Source of the DNA: Acidobacteriota bacterium
Lineage (GTDB): Bacteria > Acidobacteriota > Blastocatellia > Pyrinomonadales > Pyrinomonadaceae
DNA length: 18,738 nt
Assembly (NCBI GenBank): GCA_019247865.1
Contig: JAFBAJ010000803.1
Location: 1 to 18,738, forward strand
Direction of reading: 5' to 3'
Shown here: in pieces, positions 1 through 7,294 of the stretch
How positions within the stretch are numbered: the stretch's first letter is position 1
Layout: every line of letters begins with the position of its first letter
Translations under genes and position numbers: made by a program
The notes under the pieces: generated by a model
What the model saw: only the letters and a program-made list of their open reading frames with translations
Databases searched by the model: none
Told to the model about the DNA's origin: nothing

Positions 1-81
1 TTCCTTCCGTCAAGGGGATTTGATTATTGGAGGCAGAACTATATAGCAGGAAACGCTTTATTTAAAGGAGACTTTTGCGGT

Positions 82-1146
82 TCAGAGGGCGGAACGCGCG
101 CTGAGCTGATGTGCGGCGCGGGCCAGCGAAAGGACGCGGCGATCAAAGTTTCTGAAACGCTGGTCGGAGGTCTGGCCGCGTTTGAAGCGGAAGAAGATCT
201 GTTGCAGGATGACCGCGACTTTGAAGAGCGCGAAGGTCTCGTAAAAGCCGAGCCGCGAAAGGTCCCGGCCGGTCGCGTCTGCGTAGCGCGCGACGAGCTC
301 ATCACGCGTCATCCAGCCGGGGCCGTTCGTCACCACGCCGAGCGTCTCTCCTTCCTCTTCATCCTTCAGCGTCCAGTAGCAGAGCAGCAGCCCGAGGTCG
401 ATCAAAGGGTCGCCGACCGTGCACATCTCCCAGTCCAGCACGGCCACGACGCGCGCCGGATTCAACGCGTCGAGCATCACGTTATCCAGCTTGTAATCGT
501 TATGGACGAGCGTGGCGGCCTCTGCCTCTTCGGCCGGAATGTTTTCGATGAGCCAACGCGCGACCTCATCCATCTCTTCCACCTCGCTCGTGCGCGAGCG
601 CTGCCAACGCTCTGCCCAGCCATGCACCTGCCGCGAGACAAAGCCTGCGGGCTTGCCGAGTTGTGCGATGCCCGTCGCATAAATGTCCACGGCGTGCAGG
701 CGTACGAGCGTGTCCAGGACGGCTTCACTGACGCGACGGCGCACGGCCGTGTCGTCGCCGATCTCCGGCGGAACGCGATGCCGCACGACGAGGCCGCGCC
801 GCCGCTCCATCAGGTAGAAGGGCGCGCCGATGACCGCCGCGTCTTCGCAGAGCAGGACGGGTTTCGGCGCGAGCGGAAAAGAGGGATGCACTGTGCTGAG
901 CAGCCGGAACTCGCGCGGCATGTTGTGCGCGGTCGGCGCGACAGGCCCCATCGGAGGTCTACGCAGGACGTACTCCTGCCCGTCGAAACGGATCAGGTAC
1001 GTGAGATTGGAATGGCCGCCCGGAAACTGTTCGACCTCGACCACAGAGCCCGCCGCAGAACCCGGCCACTCTGCGCGCAAGTATGCGCCAAGCGCCGCCA
1101 CATCCAGTTCCTCATGCAGCCTCACAGGAGCTGTTTCGTTACTCAT
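82..1146 (-). CDS. APH-fold acyl-CoA kinase (ACAD10/11 N-terminal-like, LvaA-like)
   Basis: This 354-residue protein has the aminoglycoside phosphotransferase/choline kinase fold in the form seen at the N-terminus of ACAD10/ACAD11. Visible motifs are the nucleotide-binding stretch [12 protein letters not shown] (about 43-54), VLRRPPMG with the ATP-contacting basic residues (60-67), the catalytic loop HNDYKLDN (215-222, base D217) and the metal-binding VLDWE (236-240) followed by GDPLIDLG. Length fits a stand-alone kinase domain. It lies directly downstream of an acyl-CoA dehydrogenase on the same strand. In ACAD11 the two activities are fused, and in Pseudomonas putida the LvaA kinase phosphorylates 4-hydroxyvaleryl-CoA before LvaC acts. 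I infer that it phosphorylates the 4-hydroxyl of hydroxyacyl-CoA in the cytoplasm. No clear ribosome binding site precedes the ATG, because a palindromic repeat ends six bases upstream. Antibiotic phosphorylation is much less likely. Confidence 0.85.
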   Translation of the reverse strand: MSNETAPVRLHEELDVAALGAYLRAEWPGSAAGSVVEVEQFPGGHSNLTYLIRFDGQEYVLRRPPMGPVAPTAHNMPREFRLLSTVHPSFPLAPKPVLLCEDAAVIGAPFYLMERRRGLVVRHRVPPEIGDDTAVRRRVSEAVLDTLVRLHAVDIYATGIAQLGKPAGFVSRQVHGWAERWQRSRTSEVEEMDEVARWLIENIPAEEAEAATLVHNDYKLDNVMLDALNPARVVAVLDWEMCTVGDPLIDLGLLLCYWTLKDEEEGETLGVVTNGPGWMTRDELVARYADATGRDLSRLGFYETFALFKVAVILQQIFFRFKRGQTSDQRFRNFDRRVLSLARAAHQLSARSAL

Positions 1147-1151
1147 GAATA

Positions 1152-1238
1152 TTTCACGCCAGGGCGCAAAGACGCAAAGGAGTTGAGAGCTTCTGTTTCT
1201 CGAAGGTTTTCTTAGCGCCTTTGCGCCTTTGCGTGAGA
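1152..1238. repeat. Family 1 palindromic element, copy R1
   Basis: An inverted repeat with arms of tandem CGCAAAG units: left TTTCACGCCAGGGCGCAAAG..., right ...GCGCCTTTGCGTGAGA, around a loop of about 35 bases. It fills almost the whole 96-base spacer between the acyl-CoA dehydrogenase stop (4 bases away) and the kinase start. It has no coding role here. Confidence 0.9.
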
Positions 1239-1242
1239 TTTA

Positions 1243-2424
1243 TTATTCCTCAAACTCTCTCAGAATCCGTCGCGCAACTACCATCCGGTGCACCTCGTCC
1301 GGCCCGTCGTAAATTCGCGCCGCCCGCGCGTCACGATAAAAAGATTCGAGCGGCGTGTCCTTTGAATACCCCAGCGCCCCGTGCACCTGTATAGCCCTGT
1401 CCACCACATCATGCAGCACACGCGCGCCATAAAACTTGATGAGCGAGATTTCCACGCGCGCGTCCTCTCCCCGGTCCATCTTCCACGCCGCGTGGAGCGT
1501 CATCAGTCGCGCGGCATTGATCTCCGCCGCAGAGTCTGCGATCCAGCTCTGCACGGTCTGCTTCCGCGCGAGCGGTTCGCCGAAGGATTCGCGCTTGAGC
1601 GCATAGCGGCACATCATCTCGAAACTCCGCTGCGCCGCCCCGAGCCACCGCATGCAGTGCTGAATCCTCCCGGGCCCCAGCCGCGCCTGCGCCAGCTCGA
1701 ACCCCTTCCCCTCTTCGCCGAGCAGATTTTCGAACGGCACGCGGCAGTCTTCAAACCTGACCTCACAATGCCCGCCGACGCTGCCCGAGCCCATCACCGG
1801 CACGTTGCGCACGATCTCAAAGCCGCGCGTCGCGGCCGGCACGAGAATCATGCTCGCGCGCTTGTGCGGCGGAGCATCCGGGCTCGTGACGGCCATCACG
1901 ATGGCGAACTCTGCGCCGAGCGCGCCCGAAGTAAACCACTTGTGGCCGTTGATGACCCACTCGTCGCCCTCGCGCACGGCGCGCGTGCGCAAGCCGGTCG
2001 GGTCTGCGCCCGAAACCTCCGGCTCGGTCATCGCAAAGCACGACCGCACCAATCCCGCCGCGAGCGGTTTTAAATATTTCTCCTTCTGCGCGTTCGTCGC
2101 CGAGAGATGAAGCAGCTCCACATTGCCCGCGTCCGGCGCAGCCGAGCCGAAGATGCGCGGCGCAATCGTCGAGCGCCCGATGATCTCATTCACCAGCCCC
2201 TGCCCGACAAACCCGAGCCCCATCCCGCCCCACTCGCGCGGCACATTCGCAGCCCACAACCCGCGCGCCTTGACCTCCTCCTGCAACTCCCGCTCAAGCG
2301 CAGGGTCTAACCCCTCGTCCTCCACCACACGCCCCTCGTTTGGATACACGAACTCCTCCATAAACTCCGCGATGCGCCGGCGTATCTCCACGAGTTCGGG
2401 CGGAATGCTGAAGTCCATACTCAA
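1243..2424 (-). CDS. Acyl-CoA dehydrogenase, ACAD10/ACAD11-like
   Basis: A 393-residue flavin-dependent acyl-CoA dehydrogenase of normal length. The FAD/substrate signature CFAMTEPEVSGADPTGLRT lies at about 129-147, WFTSGA at 163-168, and the C-terminal helix motif LGYSKDTPLESFYRDARAAR at 351-370. LGPGRIQHCMRWLG (249-262) and IYDGPDEVH (371-379) are typical of the ACAD10/11 branch rather than of medium- or short-chain dehydrogenases. At the position of the MCAD catalytic glutamate (YEGT) it carries Asp (YDGP, D373). With the kinase gene 96 bases downstream it probably acts on 4-phosphorylated acyl-CoA, removing phosphate and feeding beta-oxidation. The reaction is inferred; family membership is clear. 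An AAAGG ribosome binding site lies nine bases before the ATG. Confidence 0.93.
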   Translation of the reverse strand: MSMDFSIPPELVEIRRRIAEFMEEFVYPNEGRVVEDEGLDPALERELQEEVKARGLWAANVPREWGGMGLGFVGQGLVNEIIGRSTIAPRIFGSAAPDAGNVELLHLSATNAQKEKYLKPLAAGLVRSCFAMTEPEVSGADPTGLRTRAVREGDEWVINGHKWFTSGALGAEFAIVMAVTSPDAPPHKRASMILVPAATRGFEIVRNVPVMGSGSVGGHCEVRFEDCRVPFENLLGEEGKGFELAQARLGPGRIQHCMRWLGAAQRSFEMMCRYALKRESFGEPLARKQTVQSWIADSAAEINAARLMTLHAAWKMDRGEDARVEISLIKFYGARVLHDVVDRAIQVHGALGYSKDTPLESFYRDARAARIYDGPDEVHRMVVARRILREFEE

Positions 2425-2453
2425 TTGCCTTTCATGATGTGGTCCGCAAAAGC

Positions 2454-2489
2454 AAAAGCGAAGATAGCATACGCGCCATCTTCGCTTTT
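2454..2489. terminator. Hairpin terminator, possibly bidirectional
   Basis: A perfect 12-bp stem (AAAAGCGAAGAT / ATCTTCGCTTTT) with a 12-base loop, 24 bases beyond the DUF1501 stop. Read on the minus strand it has an A-rich stretch before it and CTTTTGCTTTTGC after it. Read on the plus strand it is followed by a long T-rich tract. It probably ends the DUF1501 transcript and separates it from the dehydrogenase-kinase pair. Confidence 0.7.
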
Positions 2490-2512
2490 AACTTTTTTAC
2501 TTTTATTTTTTG

Positions 2513-3781
2513 TCAGATCACGCCGCGATATTTCGACGTGCTTGTGGCGTAGCCGGGAAAGACTTTGTCCATCTTTGTGCTGCCGAGGTGTTTCTGTGCG
2601 ACTTCGGCGAAGATGTCGCGGAAGTCTGTGGTGAGGGCGAGGTCGCGCCCTTCGTAGAGTTGATCGCCGCCGAGGCCGGGCCAGTCGCCGTAGACCTTGC
2701 CGCCGCCGACGCTGTTGCCGATGACGAACATCGCGTTGGCGTGGCCGTGATCCGTGCCGCGCGTGCCGTTCTCGCGGACCGTGCGCCCGAACTCGGACAT
2801 CGTCAGGATCACCACGTCGTCCATGTGCTTTCCTAAATCCGTGACGAGCGCGTTCAGCCCCGCGCCGAACTGCAGCAGTAGATTGGCGAGCTGCCCGCGC
2901 GAGTTGCCCTGATTAAAATGCGTGTCCCAGTTGAGCCCGGGCGTGTCCGTGAAAGCGACTTCGAGGCCGACGCCCGCCTTGATGAGCTGCGAGATTTGCA
3001 GGAGCGCGTTGCCGAATTGATTGCGCGGATACTGCGCGCCGTTCTCCGGCTTAAACTGCGCCGGGTTGATCTTCTTCAGATAGTTGACGGCCTCGAAGGT
3101 CTCTTTGCCGGTTCCCTGCAAGACGTCGTTGACGCCCTGCGCGTAGATGGACTCGAAGCCTCCCTGCAAACTCGCGGAGCTGGTTCCGGCCTGAATCGTA
3201 AAGTCTGAGAGGTTGCTGATGGCGACCGCAGGGGCGCGGCCCTGCAAGGTGCGCGGCAGGTTCTGCGTCATCGAGACGGCGCGAAAGGGCGTGGCCTTCG
3301 TGTCCGGGTTGCTTTGCAGGTAGCGATTGAGCCAGCCGTCGCGCGTGGACTTGACGCCAGGCGTGGCCGACTCCATGTAATCCTGCGCGTCAAAGTGCGA
3401 GCGCGTGTTGTCGGGCGAGCCGACCGCATCCACTATCGCCAGCCGCTTCGCGTCCCACAAAGGCTTCAAAACTCCGAGCGACGGATGGAGGCCGAAGAAA
3501 CCGTCCAGGTCAAGAGCGCTCTCGTTGCCCTGCTTAGGCTGCGGCACGGCGAGCGTCGGGCGCAGGGAGTAATAGTTCTTGTCGCCGTGCGGCACGACCA
3601 TGTTCAGGCCGTCCACCGCGCCGCGCTGAAAGATCGTGATCAAGGTCTTGCGCCGACCACTGCCTGCTTTACCGTCCGCGAGCGCGATGCGCTCAAGAAA
3701 CGACGGCGCGCTCTGCATCAGACCGAAACCGGCGAGCGCGATTCCGCTCGACTTCAAAAAGAACCTGCGATTAATACTCAT
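2513..3781 (-). CDS. DUF1501 family protein, Tat-exported
   Basis: A 422-residue DUF1501 protein. The N-terminus NRRFFLKSSG followed by a short hydrophobic stretch is a twin-arginine signal, so it should be exported folded. Family motifs are NTRSHFDAQDYMES, LNWDTHFNQ and MSEFGRTVRENGTRGTDHGHA. DUF1501 is related to the sulfatase/alkaline phosphatase superfamily, and these His/Asp-rich motifs look metal-binding, but no activity is established. DUF1501 genes are commonly paired with DUF1800 genes, as here, although a serine hydrolase gene lies between them. I chose the ATG at 3781 over a GTG at 3793: the ribosome binding site AGAGGTGG sits eight bases before that ATG and overlaps the upstream GTG, and the Tat motif then falls at residues 5-10. 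Confidence 0.92.
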   Translation of the reverse strand: MSINRRFFLKSSGIALAGFGLMQSAPSFLERIALADGKAGSGRRKTLITIFQRGAVDGLNMVVPHGDKNYYSLRPTLAVPQPKQGNESALDLDGFFGLHPSLGVLKPLWDAKRLAIVDAVGSPDNTRSHFDAQDYMESATPGVKSTRDGWLNRYLQSNPDTKATPFRAVSMTQNLPRTLQGRAPAVAISNLSDFTIQAGTSSASLQGGFESIYAQGVNDVLQGTGKETFEAVNYLKKINPAQFKPENGAQYPRNQFGNALLQISQLIKAGVGLEVAFTDTPGLNWDTHFNQGNSRGQLANLLLQFGAGLNALVTDLGKHMDDVVILTMSEFGRTVRENGTRGTDHGHANAMFVIGNSVGGGKVYGDWPGLGGDQLYEGRDLALTTDFRDIFAEVAQKHLGSTKMDKVFPGYATSTSKYRGVI

Positions 3782-3789
3782 CTTATGTA

Positions 3790-3797
3790 CCACCTCT
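3790..3797 (-). promoter_or_regulatory. Ribosome binding site of the DUF1501 gene
   Basis: AGAGGTGG on the minus strand, eight bases before the ATG at 3781. It decides the start, because the upstream in-frame GTG (3791-3793) lies inside it. Confidence 0.75.
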
Positions 3798-3840
3798 TAA
3801 AGATTAGACGCCGGACGGCAACTCTTCGTCACTTTAATTT

Positions 3841-3916
3841 TAGCCACAGAGGACACAGAGCACACAGAGGAAAAGAATATTTACTTTCTCTGTGCTCTCT
3901 GTGTCCTCTGTGGCTA
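3841..3916. repeat. Family 2 palindromic element (CACAGAG, period 9)
   Basis: An inverted repeat with arms of about 30 bases, TAGCCACAGAGGACACAGAG... and ...CTCTGTGTCCTCTGTGGCTA, around a 16-base loop. The unit CACAGAGNN repeats three times per arm. The outermost bases of the right arm supply the TAG stop codon of the serine hydrolase (3914-3916), so element and gene overlap by three bases. Its sequence is unrelated to family 1 but its plan is the same. Confidence 0.9.
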
Positions 3917-5011
3917 ATCTGTCCTGCTATTTCCATCAAGCAGGCGCGCTAAAAATTCCGCGTCGTCGAAGCGGCTGAGGCGGCCCTGCCGGACGATGAC
4001 CAGGTCGAGCGAAGGAATGATGTAGAGCCTTTGTCCGGCCGCGCCCGCCGCCATCACCAGATCGCGCGGCCCCTTCGCGTAAATTCCATTCACGCCGATC
4101 TTGTCCACCGCGCGCAGAAATCGTTTGTCCTCTTCGCCCAGAGGCCCTGTGCCCTTCGCGTTGAGCCAGAAGGTCAGGCCGTATGCCGGATTGGCTTTGC
4201 TGCCGACGAAGCAGTCCGCGAGAAGCTTTTTCGGCAAGAGCTGTTTGCCGCTCCACTTGCCGCCGTTCTTGATAAAGAGGCCGAACTTGGCCCACTCGCG
4301 CGCGGTCAGGAATGCGCCCGAAGGCAGTTGCGGATTGCCGTCGCGCGCGCGCTGCCAGACACTGACGTTCAAACCAATCGGGTCGAGCACGCGCCGCTTG
4401 AGATAATCGAGCGGGCTCTCTTTGCGCGGCAGGAGCTTGCGCCGCATTACCTCGCCGAAGATCTGGAAAGGGGTGGGGCCGTATTGAAACTTTGTGCCGG
4501 GCTCAAAGTCTGCGGCGGCCGTGATCGCGTCCGCGTACTCAGGCGGGCGACCGAGCGTGCCGCCGCCGATGCCGCTCGTCAGATGCAGCAGCTCGCTGAT
4601 GGTGATTTTAGATTTGCGCGGGTCCGACTTCCATTCCGTGATGGTGTCTGCGACGCGTTCGTCCAGACTAAGCAGCTTGTCTTCAATCGCCGCGACGGCC
4701 ATCACCCCGGCAAAGCTCTTCGTTCCGCTCGCCAGCAGGTGCGGCTCGTCCGCGCTGTGCCCATTGTCGTACTGCTCGAAGACGATCCGGTCGCCCTTCA
4801 ACACGAGCACGGAGAGGCCGCGATAGTTTTTGGAGTAATCGGCCGCGAGTTTGTAGCGCGACAATTCCGATTCGCTGGCGACGGCAGAGAAACGAAAAGT
4901 TTCACGCAAAGGCGCAAAGGCGCAAAGCAAAAGCGCGAAGAGAATAAGAGCCCTTCTATTCCTTCTCGCTTTTCTTTGCGTCTTTGCGCCTTTGCGTGAA
5001 ATGGTCTTCAT
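3914..5011 (-). CDS. Serine hydrolase, class C beta-lactamase/esterase family, with repeat-encoded N-terminus
   Basis: A 365-residue exported serine hydrolase of the beta-lactamase class C/penicillin-binding fold. The SxxK nucleophile motif is S95-G-T-K98 (LASGTKSF). The second motif begins at Y177 (FQYGPTPF), lacking the usual YxN Asn. The C-terminal strand AAGAAGQRLYIIPSLDLVIV is typical of the family. Substrate is unknown; such proteins are often esterases or peptidases rather than true beta-lactamases. Residues 4-38 are encoded by palindromic repeat R2: a very basic segment (RKGAKTQRKARRNRR), a hydrophobic core (ALILFALLLCAFAPL) and then a plausible AVA-S cleavage site at 43-46. The ATG starts one base after the DUF1800 stop (TAGGATG), suggesting translational coupling. 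The stop codon lies inside a family 2 repeat. If R2 is ignored, no in-frame ATG remains before the catalytic serine. Confidence 0.88.
   Translation of the reverse strand: MKTISRKGAKTQRKARRNRRALILFALLLCAFAPLRETFRFSAVASESELSRYKLAADYSKNYRGLSVLVLKGDRIVFEQYDNGHSADEPHLLASGTKSFAGVMAVAAIEDKLLSLDERVADTITEWKSDPRKSKITISELLHLTSGIGGGTLGRPPEYADAITAAADFEPGTKFQYGPTPFQIFGEVMRRKLLPRKESPLDYLKRRVLDPIGLNVSVWQRARDGNPQLPSGAFLTAREWAKFGLFIKNGGKWSGKQLLPKKLLADCFVGSKANPAYGLTFWLNAKGTGPLGEEDKRFLRAVDKIGVNGIYAKGPRDLVMAAGAAGQRLYIIPSLDLVIVRQGRLSRFDDAEFLARLLDGNSRTD
4900..5001. repeat. Family 1 palindromic element, copy R2, within a coding region
   Basis: The longest copy. The arms TTTCACGCAAAGGCGCAAAG... and ...CTTTGCGCCTTTGCGTGAAA pair perfectly at their ends, with CGCAAAGG/CGCAAAG units inside. 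It starts 11 bases after the DUF1800 stop and is translated as residues 4-38 of the serine hydrolase. Confidence 0.92.
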
Positions 5012-5012
5012 C

Positions 5013-7118
5013 CTACTGTCTCTGAAACTCAGGGGAGCCGAGAATCAATCCGACGATCTTGACCATCTCGCTGTTGATGGGGCCGAAGTCCGCACGGGCC
5101 AGCTCGCGTCTGCCGCGCGGCGGCGCGTCGGTCAGGAGAGCTTCATCTTCATCATCCATCGCGCCCGCTTTGGCGCTCTTCTCCGTCATCTCCGGCAACG
5201 GTTCGCTGACCTGCTTCAAGAGCGTCTGCCTCGTGTTCGGCGAAACGTCTCCCTGCAACAGCACTGCGAGAAAGCGTTCCATCGTCTGCGTTTTATCAGC
5301 GGACGCGCTCTTGCCGTCCGTTGCGAAGCGATCCAGATTGACGCGCGTTCCCGGAATGCGATTGTTAGCCAGCGCGAGGCCGAAGTTGAGCCGCTCAAGG
5401 AGCGCGCCCGTGTTGACCCAATCCTCTGCCGTGTCAGGGTATCCGGTCGGAGCCTGATAGCCGTAGATGGGCTCGCCCATCCGCGCGATCCATTGATGGA
5501 AAGCGGGGCCGCCGTTGGTCTCGCCGCCGAGCGTGCGCACGGCGCTCACGGCCAGCTCGAACGGCGTCTTGATCTTCGCGCGATACATGTCCGGCGCGAT
5601 GAACTCCGGCGTCGTAAAGATGGCGCGCAGCGTCTCGCGTATGTCGCCGTCGCTCCGCGTGTAAGCGCTGGCGATGCGCTCGACGAGCGAGGGGCTCGGG
5701 TTGTCGGTCACGAACTTGACGGCGAGCTTGGTCGCGATGAACTTCGCGGTCGAAGGATGCTTTGAAAGAATATCCAAAACCATCAGGCCGTCGTTGATGC
5801 CGCCGCCCGCCGGAATCTTGTGGCCGAGCACAAGCTTTTCGCCGTCGTCGTGCAGGCGCGGGTTGAAGTAGAACTTGCCCGCCTGATCTGCCATCTGCGG
5901 AGCGACGCGGCTGGAGATGCCGCGCGGGTCGAAGATCGTCCAGCCGGTAAAGCAGCGCGCAACCTCCTGCACGTCCTTCTGCGTGTAGCCGCCGTCCACG
6001 CCGAGCGTGTGCAGCTCCATCAGCTCGCGCGCGTAGTTCTCATTGATGCCGCGCTTGGCTCGCTGCCCCTGCTGTTGCTCCTTCGACATCTCAGGATTGT
6101 CCTGCTGCTCGCGCCGCCTGGCTTCCTGTCTCAAGTCGCGGTCGGCCTGTCCTAAGCCACGTCCGAGGCCGCGCCCGAGCCCGCGTCCCATCCCCTGACC
6201 TCCGGGCATTCCTTGCAGACCGCCGCGCTGTCCCTGCTCGAACTGGCGACGGTTCTGCCGCGCGCCGCCCTGCGGAGCGTCTGGACTGACGCTCTGAAAG
6301 TTATCGAGATAGAAGAGCATCGCGGGGCTCTGCGCCGTCGCCAGCAGGAGGTCGCGGAACTTGCCCATCGTGTGCGGGCGAATCGTGTCGCGGTCGTAGG
6401 AGACGAGCAGCCAGCGGTCTGCGCCCTTGCCCGCGAAGACGTTAAAGTGGTTCGTCCAGAAATCCACCAACACTTCCTGCAACTGCCGTTCGCTGTAGAC
6501 GGCGCGCAGGATACGCGAGGCGTGCAGTTCCTGTATGAGCTGTTGCGGCGGGCGCAGATTGTTCTTGATGTAGTAATCGCGGATCGCGCGGCGATACTCA
6601 GAGCGGTCTGAAGGAGCTTTCATCTCATCGCCGCTCTTCGCGTCATCCTTCGACATCGCGCCGGAGTCCTTCGCGTTCGGCTGCGCGGCGATGCCGTTGC
6701 GCTCGTCGCGCAGTTGCGCGAGGTCTTCCGGCAGCTTGCCCTCCCGTTGCAACTGGCGGAGGAGCAGACCCGGATTCGGATATTTGGCGTAGAGCTCGGC
6801 CGTGCTCATCGAGAGCACGGGCAGGTTGCGCACTTTCGCGTCGGCGACTTCGTCCGAGATGCTCGCGGGATTGAGCTGCTGTTTGATGTAGTTCTCGACG
6901 CCGAGGGCGCGCACGCGCTCGACATCGCCGGGACGCGCGCCGAAGCCGAGGCGGTTCAGCACATGCAGGATGAGCTGATCCTCGCTCAAACGCGGCTTCT
7001 GTTTCGTTTGCTGCGCGCTCGCGCCGACGAAGAAGGTGGCCGACAGCACCGCCAGCAGAGAGAACAGCGCCGCCGCCCGACGCGCAAAGTTTTTGAAAGC
7101 TTTCATCACAAACACCAT
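5013..7118 (-). CDS. DUF1800 family exported protein
   Basis: A 701-residue DUF1800 protein with a Sec signal peptide (basic KAFKNFARR, hydrophobic AALFSLLAVLSATFFVG, cleavage near ASA-QQ at 33-36). The family begins around LSEDQLILHVLNRLGFGARPGD (44-65), continues through LQEVLVDFWTNHFNVF (213-228), and has its hallmark INENYARELMELHTLG at 358-373, followed by DVQEVARCFTGW. Function is unknown; the family co-occurs with DUF1501. A low-complexity insert at about 281-355, rich in Gly, Gln and Arg with tandem GRGL units, interrupts the domain just before the hallmark motif. A second charged low-complexity stretch lies at 140-172. The start is uncertain: the ATG at 7118 and one at 7106 both lack a good ribosome binding site, and both leave the signal peptide intact. 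Confidence 0.9.
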   Translation of the reverse strand: MVFVMKAFKNFARRAAALFSLLAVLSATFFVGASAQQTKQKPRLSEDQLILHVLNRLGFGARPGDVERVRALGVENYIKQQLNPASISDEVADAKVRNLPVLSMSTAELYAKYPNPGLLLRQLQREGKLPEDLAQLRDERNGIAAQPNAKDSGAMSKDDAKSGDEMKAPSDRSEYRRAIRDYYIKNNLRPPQQLIQELHASRILRAVYSERQLQEVLVDFWTNHFNVFAGKGADRWLLVSYDRDTIRPHTMGKFRDLLLATAQSPAMLFYLDNFQSVSPDAPQGGARQNRRQFEQGQRGGLQGMPGGQGMGRGLGRGLGRGLGQADRDLRQEARRREQQDNPEMSKEQQQGQRAKRGINENYARELMELHTLGVDGGYTQKDVQEVARCFTGWTIFDPRGISSRVAPQMADQAGKFYFNPRLHDDGEKLVLGHKIPAGGGINDGLMVLDILSKHPSTAKFIATKLAVKFVTDNPSPSLVERIASAYTRSDGDIRETLRAIFTTPEFIAPDMYRAKIKTPFELAVSAVRTLGGETNGGPAFHQWIARMGEPIYGYQAPTGYPDTAEDWVNTGALLERLNFGLALANNRIPGTRVNLDRFATDGKSASADKTQTMERFLAVLLQGDVSPNTRQTLLKQVSEPLPEMTEKSAKAGAMDDEDEALLTDAPPRGRRELARADFGPINSEMVKIVGLILGSPEFQRQ

Positions 7119-7168
7119 TCAGATAGGATTTTTTATCTTCCGCGAGGCCGCGAAAAAGTAGCTTCAAA

Positions 7169-7192
7169 CTGCGTCCGAAAGTTTAGACGCAG
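7169..7192. promoter_or_regulatory. 7-bp inverted repeat upstream of the DUF1800 gene
   Basis: CTGCGTC and GACGCAG flank a 10-base spacer, about 50 bases before the DUF1800 start. It could be an operator or a leader hairpin. No convincing promoter boxes were seen nearby. Confidence 0.35.
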
Positions 7193-7216
7193 GCTCCGCG
7201 CGAAAAGTCGAAGAAA

Positions 7217-7290
7217 TCTCACGCAAAGGCGCAAAGACGCAAAGAAAAGCAAGAATGTCTTTCTTTGCGCCTTTGCGCCTTGGCGTGAGA
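7217..7290. repeat. Family 1 palindromic element, copy R3
   Basis: Arms TCTCACGCAAAGGCGCAAAG... and ...CTTTGCGCCTTGGCGTGAGA with a loop of about 18 bases. The terminal eight bases pair perfectly. It begins four bases after the stop of the GerMN gene and lies between that gene and the DUF1800 gene. Confidence 0.92.
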
Positions 7291-7294
7291 CGTT

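Noticed and set aside
82..1146. Aminoglycoside resistance gene
   Set aside because: The motifs and the adjacent dehydrogenase point to the ACAD10/11 kinase branch.
109..1215. Long plus-strand open frame opposite the kinase gene
   Set aside because: It is antisense to a clear APH-fold protein, has Arg/His-rich shadow composition and runs into repeat R1; no domain is visible.
3914..5011. True class C beta-lactamase
   Set aside because: SxxK is present but the second motif lacks the YxN Asn and no clear KTG is seen; an esterase or peptidase-like hydrolase is likelier.
3800..7192. Shared TTAGACGC sequence upstream of both DUF1501 and DUF1800
   Set aside because: Only eight bases are shared, in two copies, with different surroundings; chance cannot be excluded.
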